A stretch of 37,074 bases of DNA from Candidatus Aristotella avistercoris (GTDB lineage: Bacteria > Bacillota > Clostridia > Oscillospirales > Ruminococcaceae), in assembly GCA_904397835.1 (NCBI GenBank), contig CAJFOV010000044.1, forward strand, positions 1-37,074. The letters are read 5' to 3'. The notes under the pieces are model-generated. The model ran no database searches and was not told where the DNA came from. It worked only from the letters and a program-made list of their open reading frames with translations. How positions within the stretch are numbered: position 1 is the stretch's first letter; every line of letters starts with the position of its first letter. This document shows, piece after piece, positions 1 to 7,033 of this stretch. A program made the position numbers and the translations under genes.

Positions 1-51
1 AACCAGGGCCAACATCAGGCTCAGCCACCGGTATGTTCCTCTTTTTTCCAT
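1..51 (-). CDS. N-terminal fragment of a membrane or secreted protein (runs off the window)
   Basis: Only the first 17 codons are inside the window, read on the minus strand from an ATG at 49-51. A strong AAAGGAGG ribosome binding site lies about eight bases upstream. The visible peptide begins MEKRGTYRWLSLMLALV: a short basic start followed by a hydrophobic run, as in a signal peptide or first membrane helix. Nothing further can be said about its function. It lies downstream of the M20 peptidase gene on the same strand but beyond a terminator, so it is probably a separate unit. Confidence 0.6.
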   Translation of the reverse strand, partial: MEKRGTYRWLSLMLALV

Positions 52-120
52 GGCACATTCCTCCTTTCAGCCAGTATACCATATTTTTGTCCGGAACGCA
101 CCTAATTTTGATATTTTTGG

Positions 121-162
121 AAAAGGCCAGAGGCAGCCACCTTTCGGCGGCTGCCCCCGGCC
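121..162 (-). terminator. Rho-independent terminator
   Basis: On the minus strand a GC-rich stem (GGCC outer pair, GGCAGCC against GGCTGCC inside) is followed by a T run. It lies about 110 bases past the M20 amidohydrolase stop and probably ends that transcript. Confidence 0.7.
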
Positions 163-274
163 AAATATATAAAAAACTCCAAACACAACAGGAAAGTCTG
201 AGCACTTCTTGACCCGTGCTTTCACGGCGGTTCTGTCGCGCCGTCCGGCAAGGGGCCTTCCAAGAACACCAAAT

Positions 275-1459
275 CTATTTGTGCTCCTTGAGCCACTCCA
301 TGGCGCACTGGACATACACCGCAGCGCCGTAGGGCAGGGCCTCCTCGCTGAAGAGCACCTTGGGGTTGTGGTTACTGATCCGCTTGGAGAGATCATCCAC
401 ACCGCCGCCCAACCAGAAGATCTGGCTGGGAACCAGCTCGCCAAAGTAGGCAAAGTCCTCCGAGCCGGTGGCCCGCTCCTTCTTGGGCAGCATCCGCTCA
501 GCGCCCACCACATCGGTGGCATAGCGCACCACATCGTCGGTAAACTCCGGGTCACAGTACATGGCCGGGGAGGAGAAGAGCCACTCCACATGGGCCTCTC
601 CACCAAAGAGCTTCGCAGTGCCCTCGGTGACCTCCTCGACGCGCTTACGCATCTCCTTGGTCAGCTGTGCATTGAAGCCCCGCATGGTGCCGTTGAGGAC
701 ACCGTCAGAGGGGATGACATTGGTGGCCCCGTCGCCAAAGATCATCGAACCCACAGTCATGGTGAACTGCTCCGCAGGATTGATCTCCCGGGCCAGCAGC
801 TCCTGCAGCGCCAGGTAGATGTGCACGCCAATGTTGATGGGGGAAATCCCCGCATGGGGCATGGCGCCGTGGCAGCCCTTTCCATGGACATGGATGCTAA
901 AGCCATCTGCCGAACCCATGGTCAGCCCCTTGCCATAGTCCAGGGTGCCCACGTCCGCCAGAGGACCGATGTGAATGGCAAAGGCCGCATCCACATGGGG
1001 ATTCTCCATCACGCCGGCATCGATCATGGCCTTGGCGCCGCCAAAGGTCTCCTCATTGGGCTGGAAGCAGATCTTCACTGTGCCCTCAATCTCGTCCTCA
1101 TGCTCCTTGAGGATCTTGGCCGCAGCCAGCAGCATCGACATGTGGAAATCGTGGCCGCAGGAGTGCATGGCCCCCGGGTTCTCCGAAGAGAAGGGCAGCC
1201 CGGTCTCCTCCGGCATGGGCAGGGCGTCCATATCGCCCCGGATCAGGATGCACTTGCCTGGCTTCTTGCCGCCAGCCAGGGCCACCAGACCACACTTGCA
1301 GATCTCCTGGACCTCATATCCCATTCCTTCCAGCTGCGCCCGGACAAATTTAACCGTCTCAGGCAGCTCATCCCGCAGTTCGGGGTGCCGGTGGAAATGT
1401 CTTCTGTTTTCGACCATCTCGGGCATCAGTTCATTGGCCCGTTTCAGATACTGATTCAC
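275..1459 (-). CDS. M20 family amidohydrolase (hippurate hydrolase / N-acyl-amino-acid deacylase type)
   Basis: A cytoplasmic metallo-amidohydrolase of 394 residues, the usual length for the M20D group, which removes acyl groups from N-acyl amino acids or peptides. The metal-site landmarks are visible in order: HRHPEL near residue 24, GDMDALPMPEE near 75, SCGHDFHM near 100, PNEE near 133, and TGSEDFAYFGE near the C-terminus. There is no signal peptide. The start is the GTG at 1457-1459, eight bases after a GGAGG site. It is a single gene between terminators, with the phage-derived genes upstream on the same strand. The substrate cannot be read from sequence. Confidence 0.9.
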   Translation of the reverse strand: MNQYLKRANELMPEMVENRRHFHRHPELRDELPETVKFVRAQLEGMGYEVQEICKCGLVALAGGKKPGKCILIRGDMDALPMPEETGLPFSSENPGAMHSCGHDFHMSMLLAAAKILKEHEDEIEGTVKICFQPNEETFGGAKAMIDAGVMENPHVDAAFAIHIGPLADVGTLDYGKGLTMGSADGFSIHVHGKGCHGAMPHAGISPINIGVHIYLALQELLAREINPAEQFTMTVGSMIFGDGATNVIPSDGVLNGTMRGFNAQLTKEMRKRVEEVTEGTAKLFGGEAHVEWLFSSPAMYCDPEFTDDVVRYATDVVGAERMLPKKERATGSEDFAYFGELVPSQIFWLGGGVDDLSKRISNHNPKVLFSEEALPYGAAVYVQCAMEWLKEHK

Positions 1460-1621
1460 AAAAATTGCCTCCTATTCTCAACACGCCCCTGGGGGGCGGC
1501 TGTTGTCCGAACCCCATTATACCAGAATCCGGACTGCGGGAGGCAGCCTTTTTCCCCGTTTACCGCTGAAGTTTTCTCTCAAATTTTAGTGATCTTTTCT
1601 AAAACCATTTTTCTGAACGAG

Positions 1622-1652
1622 AAAAAGCAGCCAACTACTTCGGCCGCTTTTT
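1622..1652 (-). terminator. Terminator of the phage tail gene cluster
   Basis: Minus-strand hairpin (AAAAAGCGGCC pairing with GGCTGCTTTTT, one G-T wobble) ending in a T run, five bases after the Gp15 stop codon. It closes the tail-gene operon and insulates the M20 gene. Confidence 0.8.
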
Positions 1653-1656
1653 CCAC

Positions 1657-2256
1657 TTAGGGTTTCCCCTGCAGCAGACCAGACACATCCCCCGATCCCA
1701 TGAGGGCCTCCTCCAGGGCGCTGATCTGCTTTTTCTTCTTTTGAGAAATGGGTAGGGCGTAGAGCTTTTTCATATCCCGGTAGAACTGCTTCTGCTCATT
1801 GCTCATCTTGGGAGAGATGGTCATACCCCGGTACCCCATAATTTTGACAAATTCACAGTCCGACGCCAGGGATTGGAACATAGCCCGGAACTTCCACCAG
1901 TGCAGATACTCCACCGCCTCCAGATCCACGCCATACTGCCCCAAAAAGGCCGCATAGATGTACCCAGCATCCTGTTCAAAGGAGTACACCGGGGCGGAGG
2001 AGGAGGCCTCTCCAACCTGCTCAGGCTCCTTTCCGCAGCGGTAGAACCAGAGCATCCGCTCCACTGCCTGGGTGAGGTTCTGGGGCACCACAGGATAATA
2101 TAGCTCCAGCGCCTGCAGGATCTTCTGATGCTCTGGCACCTCCTCGTCCTGCATCAGTTCCTCGAAGAGGATGGAGGCCCGGAAATCGCTGCGGATCTCC
2201 ACCAGTTCCCCATCCACCTCCACCTGGGTCGGGGCGCCATCCACTAGGAAATTCAT
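1657..2256 (-). CDS. Bacteriophage Gp15-like protein (tail assembly chaperone position)
   Basis: A 199-residue protein that resembles the phage Gp15 family (Pfam Phage_Gp15). The recognisable core is DFRASILFEEL near residue 25 and the family-typical stretch ending LHWWKFRAMFQSL near residue 120. In siphophages this gene lies just before the tape-measure gene, where tail assembly chaperones are encoded, and it is thought to serve in tail assembly. Its ATG overlaps the previous gene's stop (ATGA), so the two are translationally coupled. The tape-measure gene expected next is absent: a terminator follows at once, then a housekeeping-type peptidase. The reading frame is intact. Confidence 0.8.
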   Translation of the reverse strand: MNFLVDGAPTQVEVDGELVEIRSDFRASILFEELMQDEEVPEHQKILQALELYYPVVPQNLTQAVERMLWFYRCGKEPEQVGEASSSAPVYSFEQDAGYIYAAFLGQYGVDLEAVEYLHWWKFRAMFQSLASDCEFVKIMGYRGMTISPKMSNEQKQFYRDMKKLYALPISQKKKKQISALEEALMGSGDVSGLLQGKP

Positions 2257-2594
2257 TGGATGCCTCTCCGCTGCAGACGCTCAGGGGAGTAGCGGTTGAC
2301 CAGCTCGTCCAAAGTGGCCTTCTGTTCCCCCACCTGATCCACCATCTCCTCAAAGGCCCTCAGGCAGGTCACCAGGTTCCGCTTGCCCTGGAACAGCCGT
2401 TCCGCCGTTCCCTGTCCAAAAATATCATCAAAGCAATCAAATACCAGCTGGCATTGCTCCCGGATGCTCTCCGAGGCCTTCTCGCATTTGATGCCCTTGG
2501 CTCTCTCGCTCATTTTCTCCAGAGCGTTCTCATATCGCTCCACGGTTTCCACATCAAAGATGTCCAGTTCCAGTTCTGTTCCACAAATTTTCAT
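2253..2594 (-). CDS. Phage tail protein, DUF6673-like (putative tail assembly chaperone)
   Basis: A small, acidic, helix-rich protein of 113 residues beginning MKICGTELELDIFDVETVERYENAL. This resembles the DUF6673-type proteins found between the tail tube and Gp15 genes of Clostridial prophages, a position like that of the gpG chaperone in other siphophages. The family name is from memory and less certain than the position. I chose the ATG at 2592-2594 because the upstream extension is low complexity and falls outside the conserved start. A modest AGAGG site precedes it. It overlaps the Gp15 gene by four bases. Confidence 0.6.
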   Translation of the reverse strand: MKICGTELELDIFDVETVERYENALEKMSERAKGIKCEKASESIREQCQLVFDCFDDIFGQGTAERLFQGKRNLVTCLRAFEEMVDQVGEQKATLDELVNRYSPERLQRRGIQ

Positions 2595-2682
2595 CACGAA
2601 CCTCTTTTCTCCGGCGGAATCTGTGTTGCAGCCCGCCTCCCCGCCGGGGTGGGGCAGGCCTCCAATTGGAAGGAGGTGCTGC

Positions 2683-2706
2683 CCGGAAATTCCGGGCAGC
2701 ACAGGT
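2683..2706 (-). other. Perfect hairpin between tail tube and chaperone genes
   Basis: A near-perfect palindrome, GCTGCCCGGAA facing TTCCGGGCAGC, lies in the gap between the tail-tube stop and the next gene. No T run follows on either strand, so it is not a classic terminator. It could be a processing site or stability hairpin that raises tube mRNA over the downstream genes. That role is inferred. Confidence 0.6.
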
Positions 2707-2749
2707 TGAAAAAACGACGCAAAGGTATCGGGATTTTTAAAAAATAGCG

Positions 2750-3253
2750 CTATGCTGTCAGATCCGCGGCAGCAGTGAAGGCCTTGGTCTCGGTATTAAA
2801 CTCGCCCTCCACAAAGGAACCCACATTGTGCAGGTTGCCGGTGACCTTTACGGTCTCGCCACCAGCGCCGGCAATGGTTGCCACCTCCACAGAGACCCGG
2901 AATTTGCGGGCCTTAAAGGTGTTCTCTTTGCTGGCCACAGGCTCAAAGAGCTCCACTCTCAGGTAGTCCAGCTGGGCATCGGCGCCGGTCTTCTGGTTGC
3001 GGCCAATGTCATAAAGGGCCATCACCGCATCCTCGGACTTCATCAGGTCGGTATCAAAGGGGAACACCAGGGTGTAAGATTTGATGTTGGTGCTGGCCGC
3101 CTTGTCGCTGATGTAGGCCTTGGTGTCCACCTGGGCGGCCGGGCTCTCATCCAGGGTGTTGAAGCCCGCGGAGCACAGGCTCCAGGTCTCGGTCTCGTCA
3201 CCGGTGTTCAAATAGTCTGCGATCTGATGTCTCATTACAGTTTGATTTGCCAT
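2750..3253 (-). CDS. Phage major tail (tube) protein
   Basis: A 167-residue protein with the size and composition of a siphophage tail tube subunit: a beta-rich core (KSYTLVFPFDTDLM, LRVELFEPV, RKFRVSVEVATIAG) and a C-terminal segment on residual tube-like repeats (VTGNLHNVGSFVEGEFN). Such proteins polymerise into the tube through which phage DNA passes. The start has a strong AAAGGAGG site. It lies between a tail-terminator-like gene and two chaperone-like genes, the standard order for this module. Calls rest on length, composition and neighbours; no catalytic motif exists for this class. Confidence 0.75.
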   Translation of the reverse strand: MANQTVMRHQIADYLNTGDETETWSLCSAGFNTLDESPAAQVDTKAYISDKAASTNIKSYTLVFPFDTDLMKSEDAVMALYDIGRNQKTGADAQLDYLRVELFEPVASKENTFKARKFRVSVEVATIAGAGGETVKVTGNLHNVGSFVEGEFNTETKAFTAAADLTA

Positions 3254-3256
3254 GTT

Positions 3257-3679
3257 CTAATTTCCTCCTTTAAAATAGATCAGTTTGCACTGTACCTGGT
3301 ATCGGACCTGTTCCGTGGTCTGATCCGGCTGGTAGGCCGCCCCCTGGATCTGGATCTCCTGGGGGCTCAGGCCCTGCGGCAAGCTGGGGAGCTGTCCTGC
3401 AGCGGCTTGTTGGTCCACCCAGGTCTGCAGCTGTTCTGCAAACCCGTTGTCAAACAGGCCCTGAAGATCCGCCCTGGGGTGGCTGTCTCGGCTGCTCAGC
3501 GCAAAGAGTGCCTCCCGGGCCGATGTCCCATCGACATAGCGCTGCAGGACGCTCTCCTGGCTGATCCCCTCCAAAACAGCCTGTACCTCCTTTCCGCCGC
3601 ACATCTGCCCAGGGAACTTCCCCTCCGCCAGCAGCGGGCAGGTATCCAGGTAGTTGTTGAGGGATTCCATGATGGTCAT
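3257..3679 (-). CDS. Phage minor capsid / tail terminator-like protein
   Basis: A 140-residue protein beginning MTIMESLNNYLDTCPLLAEGKFPG, resembling the phage 'minor capsid protein 3' type that sits directly before the tail tube gene and probably caps the tail (tail terminator or completion protein). It has a central acidic helix region and a C-terminal beta segment (QVRYQVQCKLIYF). The ATG at 3677-3679 follows an AGGAAGG site. This is the first gene of the four-gene tail operon, and a LexA-like palindrome lies about 32 bases upstream. The family assignment is moderate; the position is the stronger argument. Confidence 0.6.
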   Translation of the reverse strand: MTIMESLNNYLDTCPLLAEGKFPGQMCGGKEVQAVLEGISQESVLQRYVDGTSAREALFALSSRDSHPRADLQGLFDNGFAEQLQTWVDQQAAAGQLPSLPQGLSPQEIQIQGAAYQPDQTTEQVRYQVQCKLIYFKGGN

Positions 3680-3710
3680 TTTTTCACATCCTTCCTGTTG
3701 TGATAAGAAA

Positions 3711-3724
3711 AGAACGTTTGTTCT
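3711..3724 (-). promoter_or_regulatory. LexA/SOS-type palindrome in the tail operon promoter
   Basis: The site AGAACGTTTGTTCT has the GAAC-N4-GTTC form of the Gram-positive LexA (DinR) box. On the minus strand it falls between a plausible -35 (TTGTAA) and a -10 (TCTTAT), the usual place for a repressor operator. It could bind the host LexA or the S24 repressor encoded nearby. Confidence 0.6.
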
Positions 3725-3783
3725 TTACAATATGATCTTACCAGAAAAGATCCCCCCGTGCGTGTCCCCTTCTTCTACAGGCT

Positions 3784-4203
3784 CTATTCGATCATATCCT
3801 TCTTCAAGGCCAACAAAAAGAAAAAGCGCTTCCTGGCCGCATAGAACTGCCTGCGCCCAATAGGAATGTTGTCATGCAGCTTCATGGCATCCCATGTCCA
3901 CTCCTGGGTCACATTTTTTAGCAGATAAGTTGCAATGCTATCGTCCACCTCCTTGGCCGTCTTTTCAATCAGTTCCACATCGTTGGAGAGTTTCGCCGCA
4001 ATCTCTGCCCTGTGAGCCGTTGGGTCTGCACAGGTGTTTCCTCTGGGCATCTCCGTGCGGTGTCCCCACCCGCCTCCATATACATCCGCCAACCGCCGTT
4101 TCTTTTCTTCGTACTGTAAACAAAAGGCCTTGAGCTCACTGTACGCGGCAAAGCTGATCTCCTGGTCCTTGAGCCGCAGTCCCTGTTTTCTTGGCATTGC
4201 CAT
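3784..4203 (-). CDS. Phage-type late transcriptional regulator (RinA/ArpU-like)
   Basis: A 139-residue basic protein. Its C-terminal half, around NVTQEWTWDAMKLHDNIPIGRRQFYAARKRFFFLLALKK, matches the pattern of phage late-gene regulators with a sigma-factor-region-4-like helix-turn-helix, which in prophages usually sit just before the terminase genes. Here the next genes are tail genes, with a 104-base gap and their own promoter-like signals. It is divergent from the S24 repressor. A start at the internal ATG (4195-4197) is equally possible. The family call is by resemblance and moderately sure. Confidence 0.6.
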   Translation of the reverse strand: MAMPRKQGLRLKDQEISFAAYSELKAFCLQYEEKKRRLADVYGGGWGHRTEMPRGNTCADPTAHRAEIAAKLSNDVELIEKTAKEVDDSIATYLLKNVTQEWTWDAMKLHDNIPIGRRQFYAARKRFFFLLALKKDMIE

Positions 4204-4353
4204 CCCCCACTTCTTCCATCTTTTTCAGTCATGATCCATGCGACAGTCGCACCTCTGCATCTCTATTTCGCAGGAATGCTATCCATCTATTTCAATAATA
4301 CGCAAAAACGCTCCATATGTCAAGGGGAAATCAGAATTTTTAAAACAAACCAA

Positions 4354-4382
4354 TTGCATTTTTGAGATAAATCTGTTATACT
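4354..4382 (+). promoter_or_regulatory. Sigma-A promoter of the S24 repressor gene
   Basis: TTGCAT at 4354-4359 and TATACT at 4377-4382 are separated by exactly 17 bases, 29 bases before the repressor ATG. Confidence 0.75.
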
Positions 4383-4411
4383 AAACTGGTAAAAATCGGA
4401 GGTGAAGTTCT

Positions 4412-5035
4412 ATGACCGTCAATGAACGCATTCACAATCGCCGCAAAGAGCTGGGCTTATCTGCGGCAGAGGTGGCCAACAAGCTGGGGGTCTCTCGGGC
4501 AACTGTCTACCGCTATGAGTCTGCAGACATTGAAAAACTCCCCTCCTCCATTCTGGAACCTTTGGCACAGCTTCTAAAGACCACTCCTGCACAGCTCATG
4601 GGGTGGGACTCCCCCTCCCAGTGGGTCTCTGAACACGGCACCCCCTGCCAGGAGCAGCAGCAGATCCCCGTGGTGGGCACCATTCGGGCAGGCTACAACG
4701 GCCTGGCCTATGAGGACTACGATGGCTTCGAATATGCCGATGTTCCCTGCCCTCAAGAATACATCTTCCTGAAGGTCACAGGAGACAGTATGGAGCCCCG
4801 GATCTTTGAAGGGGATCTGGCCCTCATCCACCTCCAGCCCGATGTGGAGAGCGGCGAATTGGCCGCAGTTCTCCTCCCTGGGGATGAGGGGACTTTAAAG
4901 CGGGTGCTCAAGCAGGATCAAACGCTGATTCTTCAAGCTTTCAATCCCAACTACCCCCCCCGTGTCCTGTCCGGTCGTGCCCTGGAGGAGGTGCGCATTA
5001 TTGGCAAGGTCACAGAGACCCGCAAAAAATGGTAA
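4412..5035 (+). CDS. XRE-family repressor with S24 (LexA-like) autopeptidase domain
   Basis: A 207-residue CI-type repressor. Residues 1-65 form an XRE helix-turn-helix (AAEVANKLGVSRATVYRYE). The C-terminal half is an S24 peptidase domain with the expected landmarks: a probable Ala93-Gly94 cleavage site in GTIRAGYNG, the catalytic Ser126 in GDSMEP, and Lys163 in TLKRV. Such proteins bind operators as dimers and cut themselves when stimulated by RecA filaments, releasing prophage genes during DNA damage. Read from ATG 4412 after a GGAGG site. It is divergent from the phage regulator and tail genes, which it may control through the palindrome at 3711-3724. All catalytic residues are intact. Confidence 0.92.
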   Translation: MTVNERIHNRRKELGLSAAEVANKLGVSRATVYRYESADIEKLPSSILEPLAQLLKTTPAQLMGWDSPSQWVSEHGTPCQEQQQIPVVGTIRAGYNGLAYEDYDGFEYADVPCPQEYIFLKVTGDSMEPRIFEGDLALIHLQPDVESGELAAVLLPGDEGTLKRVLKQDQTLILQAFNPNYPPRVLSGRALEEVRIIGKVTETRKKW

Positions 5036-5103
5036 CCTGCTGTTTGGGCGCCTCAAATGGGCCCTTTCAAGGTATCGGCTATTTTCCTCAACAAGTTGAT
5101 AAA

Positions 5104-5139
5104 AACAGGACAGAGGCCTCAATGGGTCTCTGTCCTGTT
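5104..5139. terminator. Shared terminator between convergent repressor and Spo0A-C genes
   Basis: A 12-bp perfect stem (AACAGGACAGAG facing CTCTGTCCTGTT). On the minus strand it is followed by TTTTTA, serving the XRE/Spo0A-C operon; on the plus strand by CTCTTT, serving the S24 repressor. The right arm lies inside the last codons of the Spo0A-C gene. Confidence 0.8.
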
Positions 5140-5463
5140 CTCTTTACGCAGCAGATAGTTGGTCAGGATATCCAAAAATTCCCCATTGGATGGCCGCTCC
5201 ACCAGGGGATAACCGGCAAGTTCCTGCAGCAGCTTCCGGTTTCCATGCTCCCAGCAGTTCTCCACAATGGTACGCAAATTCCGTTCCACACAATACCAAC
5301 TTGTTCCAAACTCCTGGGCCACCACTGGATAGATGGTCTTTGTCAGCCGCAGCAGCCGGTCTGGGTCCTCTCGGGCCAGATCAATGGCCCGGATCATCCA
5401 CTGGAATCCCCGGTACCGTCCTCCAACCCCCAACTGGTTCAGCAGCATACTAGTTTGACTCAT
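5119..5463 (-). CDS. Stand-alone Spo0A C-terminal DNA-binding domain protein
   Basis: A 114-residue protein that is almost entirely a Spo0A C-terminal effector domain: LGVGGRYRGFQWMIRAIDLA, then LTKTIYPVVAQEFGTSWYCVERNLRTIVENCW (the helix-turn-helix), then RPSNGEFLDILTNYL. It lacks the phospho-receiver domain of Spo0A, so it cannot be activated by phosphorylation in the same way. It may bind 0A-box-like DNA or antagonise Spo0A; both are inference. The ATG at 5461-5463 follows a GGAGG site and overlaps the upstream XRE gene by 14 bases, indicating coupled translation. Its end overlaps the operon terminator. Confidence 0.88.
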   Translation of the reverse strand: MSQTSMLLNQLGVGGRYRGFQWMIRAIDLAREDPDRLLRLTKTIYPVVAQEFGTSWYCVERNLRTIVENCWEHGNRKLLQELAGYPLVERPSNGEFLDILTNYLLRKENRTETH

Positions 5464-5821
5464 GGAATTCCTCCTGCAATTGGGGGCCACTCAACAGATC
5501 CACCAGCTCCGCAAACAAATCAAGCCCACGCTCTTTTTCTCCCTTCCCCAGATGACGGAAAAGCTCCAATGTCCCCATCAGATTGGCCGATGCCATCTGT
5601 TTCTGTGGTTCCATCTCGTCCGAAAGCAGTGCCAGAGGGGAGACTCCCAGCCTTCCGGCCACCGTTTGAACCGTCTCCAGGGTGGAATTGCTCTTCTTCT
5701 GCTCAATTCCCTGGAGGGTGGATTTTCCAATTCCCAATTCAACGGCAAACTCATCCATGGTTTTGTGTTTGAGGCGTCTCAGCTCCCTTACATTTTTTGA
5801 GAAATTTTCTTTCAAATCCAT
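5450..5821 (-). CDS. XRE-family transcriptional regulator
   Basis: A 123-residue protein with an N-terminal helix-turn-helix (residues about 10-65, including MDEFAVELGIGKSTLQGIEQ) and a C-terminal helical region (LMGTLELFRHLGKGEKERGLDLFAELVDLLSG) likely for dimerisation. No peptidase or ligand domain is visible. It is the first gene of a two-gene operon with the Spo0A-C protein, with a good AAAGGAG site before its ATG. A perfect palindrome lies 20 bases upstream of the start and could be its own operator. Confidence 0.88.
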   Translation of the reverse strand: MDLKENFSKNVRELRRLKHKTMDEFAVELGIGKSTLQGIEQKKSNSTLETVQTVAGRLGVSPLALLSDEMEPQKQMASANLMGTLELFRHLGKGEKERGLDLFAELVDLLSGPQLQEEFHESN

Positions 5822-5840
5822 CTGAAAAGCTCCTTTCGTA

Positions 5841-5853
5841 AAAACTTAGTTTT
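5841..5853 (-). promoter_or_regulatory. Palindromic operator candidate upstream of the XRE/Spo0A-C operon
   Basis: AAAACTTAGTTTT is a perfect inverted repeat around one base, just downstream of a weak -10 (TATGTT) with a TTGAAC -35 at 17 bases on the minus strand. Its position suits autoregulation by the XRE protein. Confidence 0.5.
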
Positions 5854-6330
5854 AACATAAAAGCTCTTCATTTCAGGTTCAAGCTACTTTAGCGACCATT
5901 TGTATCATCATAATGACCTTCATTCTAAAATGCAATATTTTATCAATTTATGGAAATTCAATTTTAAAAAAGTCTTTTTTCCTCAAATTCTGATCGTATT
6001 CTCTATTTTTCGACTGAGAAATAATTCTCAGCAGTCCCACCACAGACCGTGCCAGTGACACCCTTTTTCCACAACGGAAAATGTATCTTCACCGATCCCC
6101 CACAAACAGACACAAGAGACTCATCCATCTCGCCTCCATTTGCTGAGATACATTGCCACCTTTGACCGAGACGCAAAAATCCGAACCCTGCGCCAAAGCG
6201 CAAAGTTCGGATTTTTCTGTTTCAGCCACGGGGCATTGTCCTATCCTCAACCCAACCGACAAATGGCAGCATTATCTGCCGCCATAAAAAGGACCGGCCA
6301 TATGTCCTGGCTGATCAACCACTCCGGATG
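5854..6330. other. AT-rich gene-free stretch
   Basis: No convincing gene. The first 150 bases are distinctly AT-rich compared with the flanks, as in horizontally acquired DNA. A perfect 7-bp hairpin (CTGAGAA facing TTCTCAG) lies at 6014-6031, and a terminator-type hairpin at 6175-6216. Open frames here lack ribosome binding sites. Confidence 0.6.
6175..6216. terminator. Bidirectional terminator hairpin
   Basis: AAAAATCCGAAC pairs perfectly with GTTCGGATTTTT, with an inner GCGC/GCGC pair. A/T runs on both sides suit termination in both directions. It may stop minus-strand transcription coming through the CRISPR-like array. Confidence 0.75.
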
Positions 6331-7033
6331 ATTTCTATCCCCGCCTTCCTGCAAAAGGCAACATTTTGGCTTGAAGGTTCTGCCCACCACCATGTTTTGA
6401 TCCGTCTCCCCAAAATAGGCGAGAGCGGCAACAGTGCCGCCTGCCGAAGTTCCAATGGAACATATCAGGGCTGTGTACCAAGGGCTTTGACCCAAAACGT
6501 ATTTCTATCCGCACCCAACCAGTGGTGGGTGGCTTGGCAAAAAGTTTCACCCTTCCTATTTCCTCTGCGACAGACAATACCGTCCCCCTTTGGCCCACAT
6601 CCTGGTGACAACCAACTTTCCATCCACGTTCTTCAAATAGAGAATGATGCTCCCGCAAGGCAATGGCCGGGTTCATACCGCCATTTCTACCCACGTTCTC
6701 CATATGGAGAACGACCTATACACGCCGCTGATCGGCTATATCTACTATATTTCTATCCACGTCTCTCATACAGAGGAGTACCTTTACCACAGCCACAGAG
6801 AAGCCGCCATATTCATTTCTATTCACATTCTCTATACGAAGAACGACGGTATCCAATCGCTGGATGGTCCGACCTTTCCTGCATTTCTCCCTGCACCCCT
6901 ATCGGGAGAGCAACTCGCCTCCCTCAGCAGAATTATCCTCCATCACATCATTTCCATCCACGCCCTCCGCATGGAGGGCGACAACAACATGCCAAAACAA
7001 ACTTCTATTCATGCCATTCAGCCCATGCTTTCA
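6331..7033 (-). CRISPR. Degenerate type I-C-like CRISPR array (relic), no cas genes
   Basis: Repeat-like units of about 33 bases begin at 6331, 6501, 6616, 6683, 6749, 6815, 6883 and 6950, with a weaker one at 7001. The run 6616-6950 has a regular spacing of 66-68 bases, leaving 33-35-base spacers. Each unit starts ATTTCTATCCACG or close to it, followed by an inverted repeat and usually GAC or AAC. Read on the minus strand, this is the layout of type I-C repeats (GTCGC start, stem, GTGGATTGAAAT end). Unlike a live array the repeats differ widely, yet many keep paired stems: GTTCTCC/GGAGAAC at 6683 and CGCCCTCC/GGAGGGCG at 6950. Spacers are all different. No cas gene is in the window. It is probably an abandoned array; no leader is clear beyond 7033. 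Confidence 0.7.

Noticed and set aside
209-1660. 483-codon plus-strand ORF opposite the M20 gene
   Set aside because: Antisense shadow of a well-supported peptidase gene.
4412-5035. Host LexA
   Set aside because: The S24 protein has an XRE rather than a LexA-type winged DNA-binding domain and sits among phage genes, so it is a prophage-type repressor.
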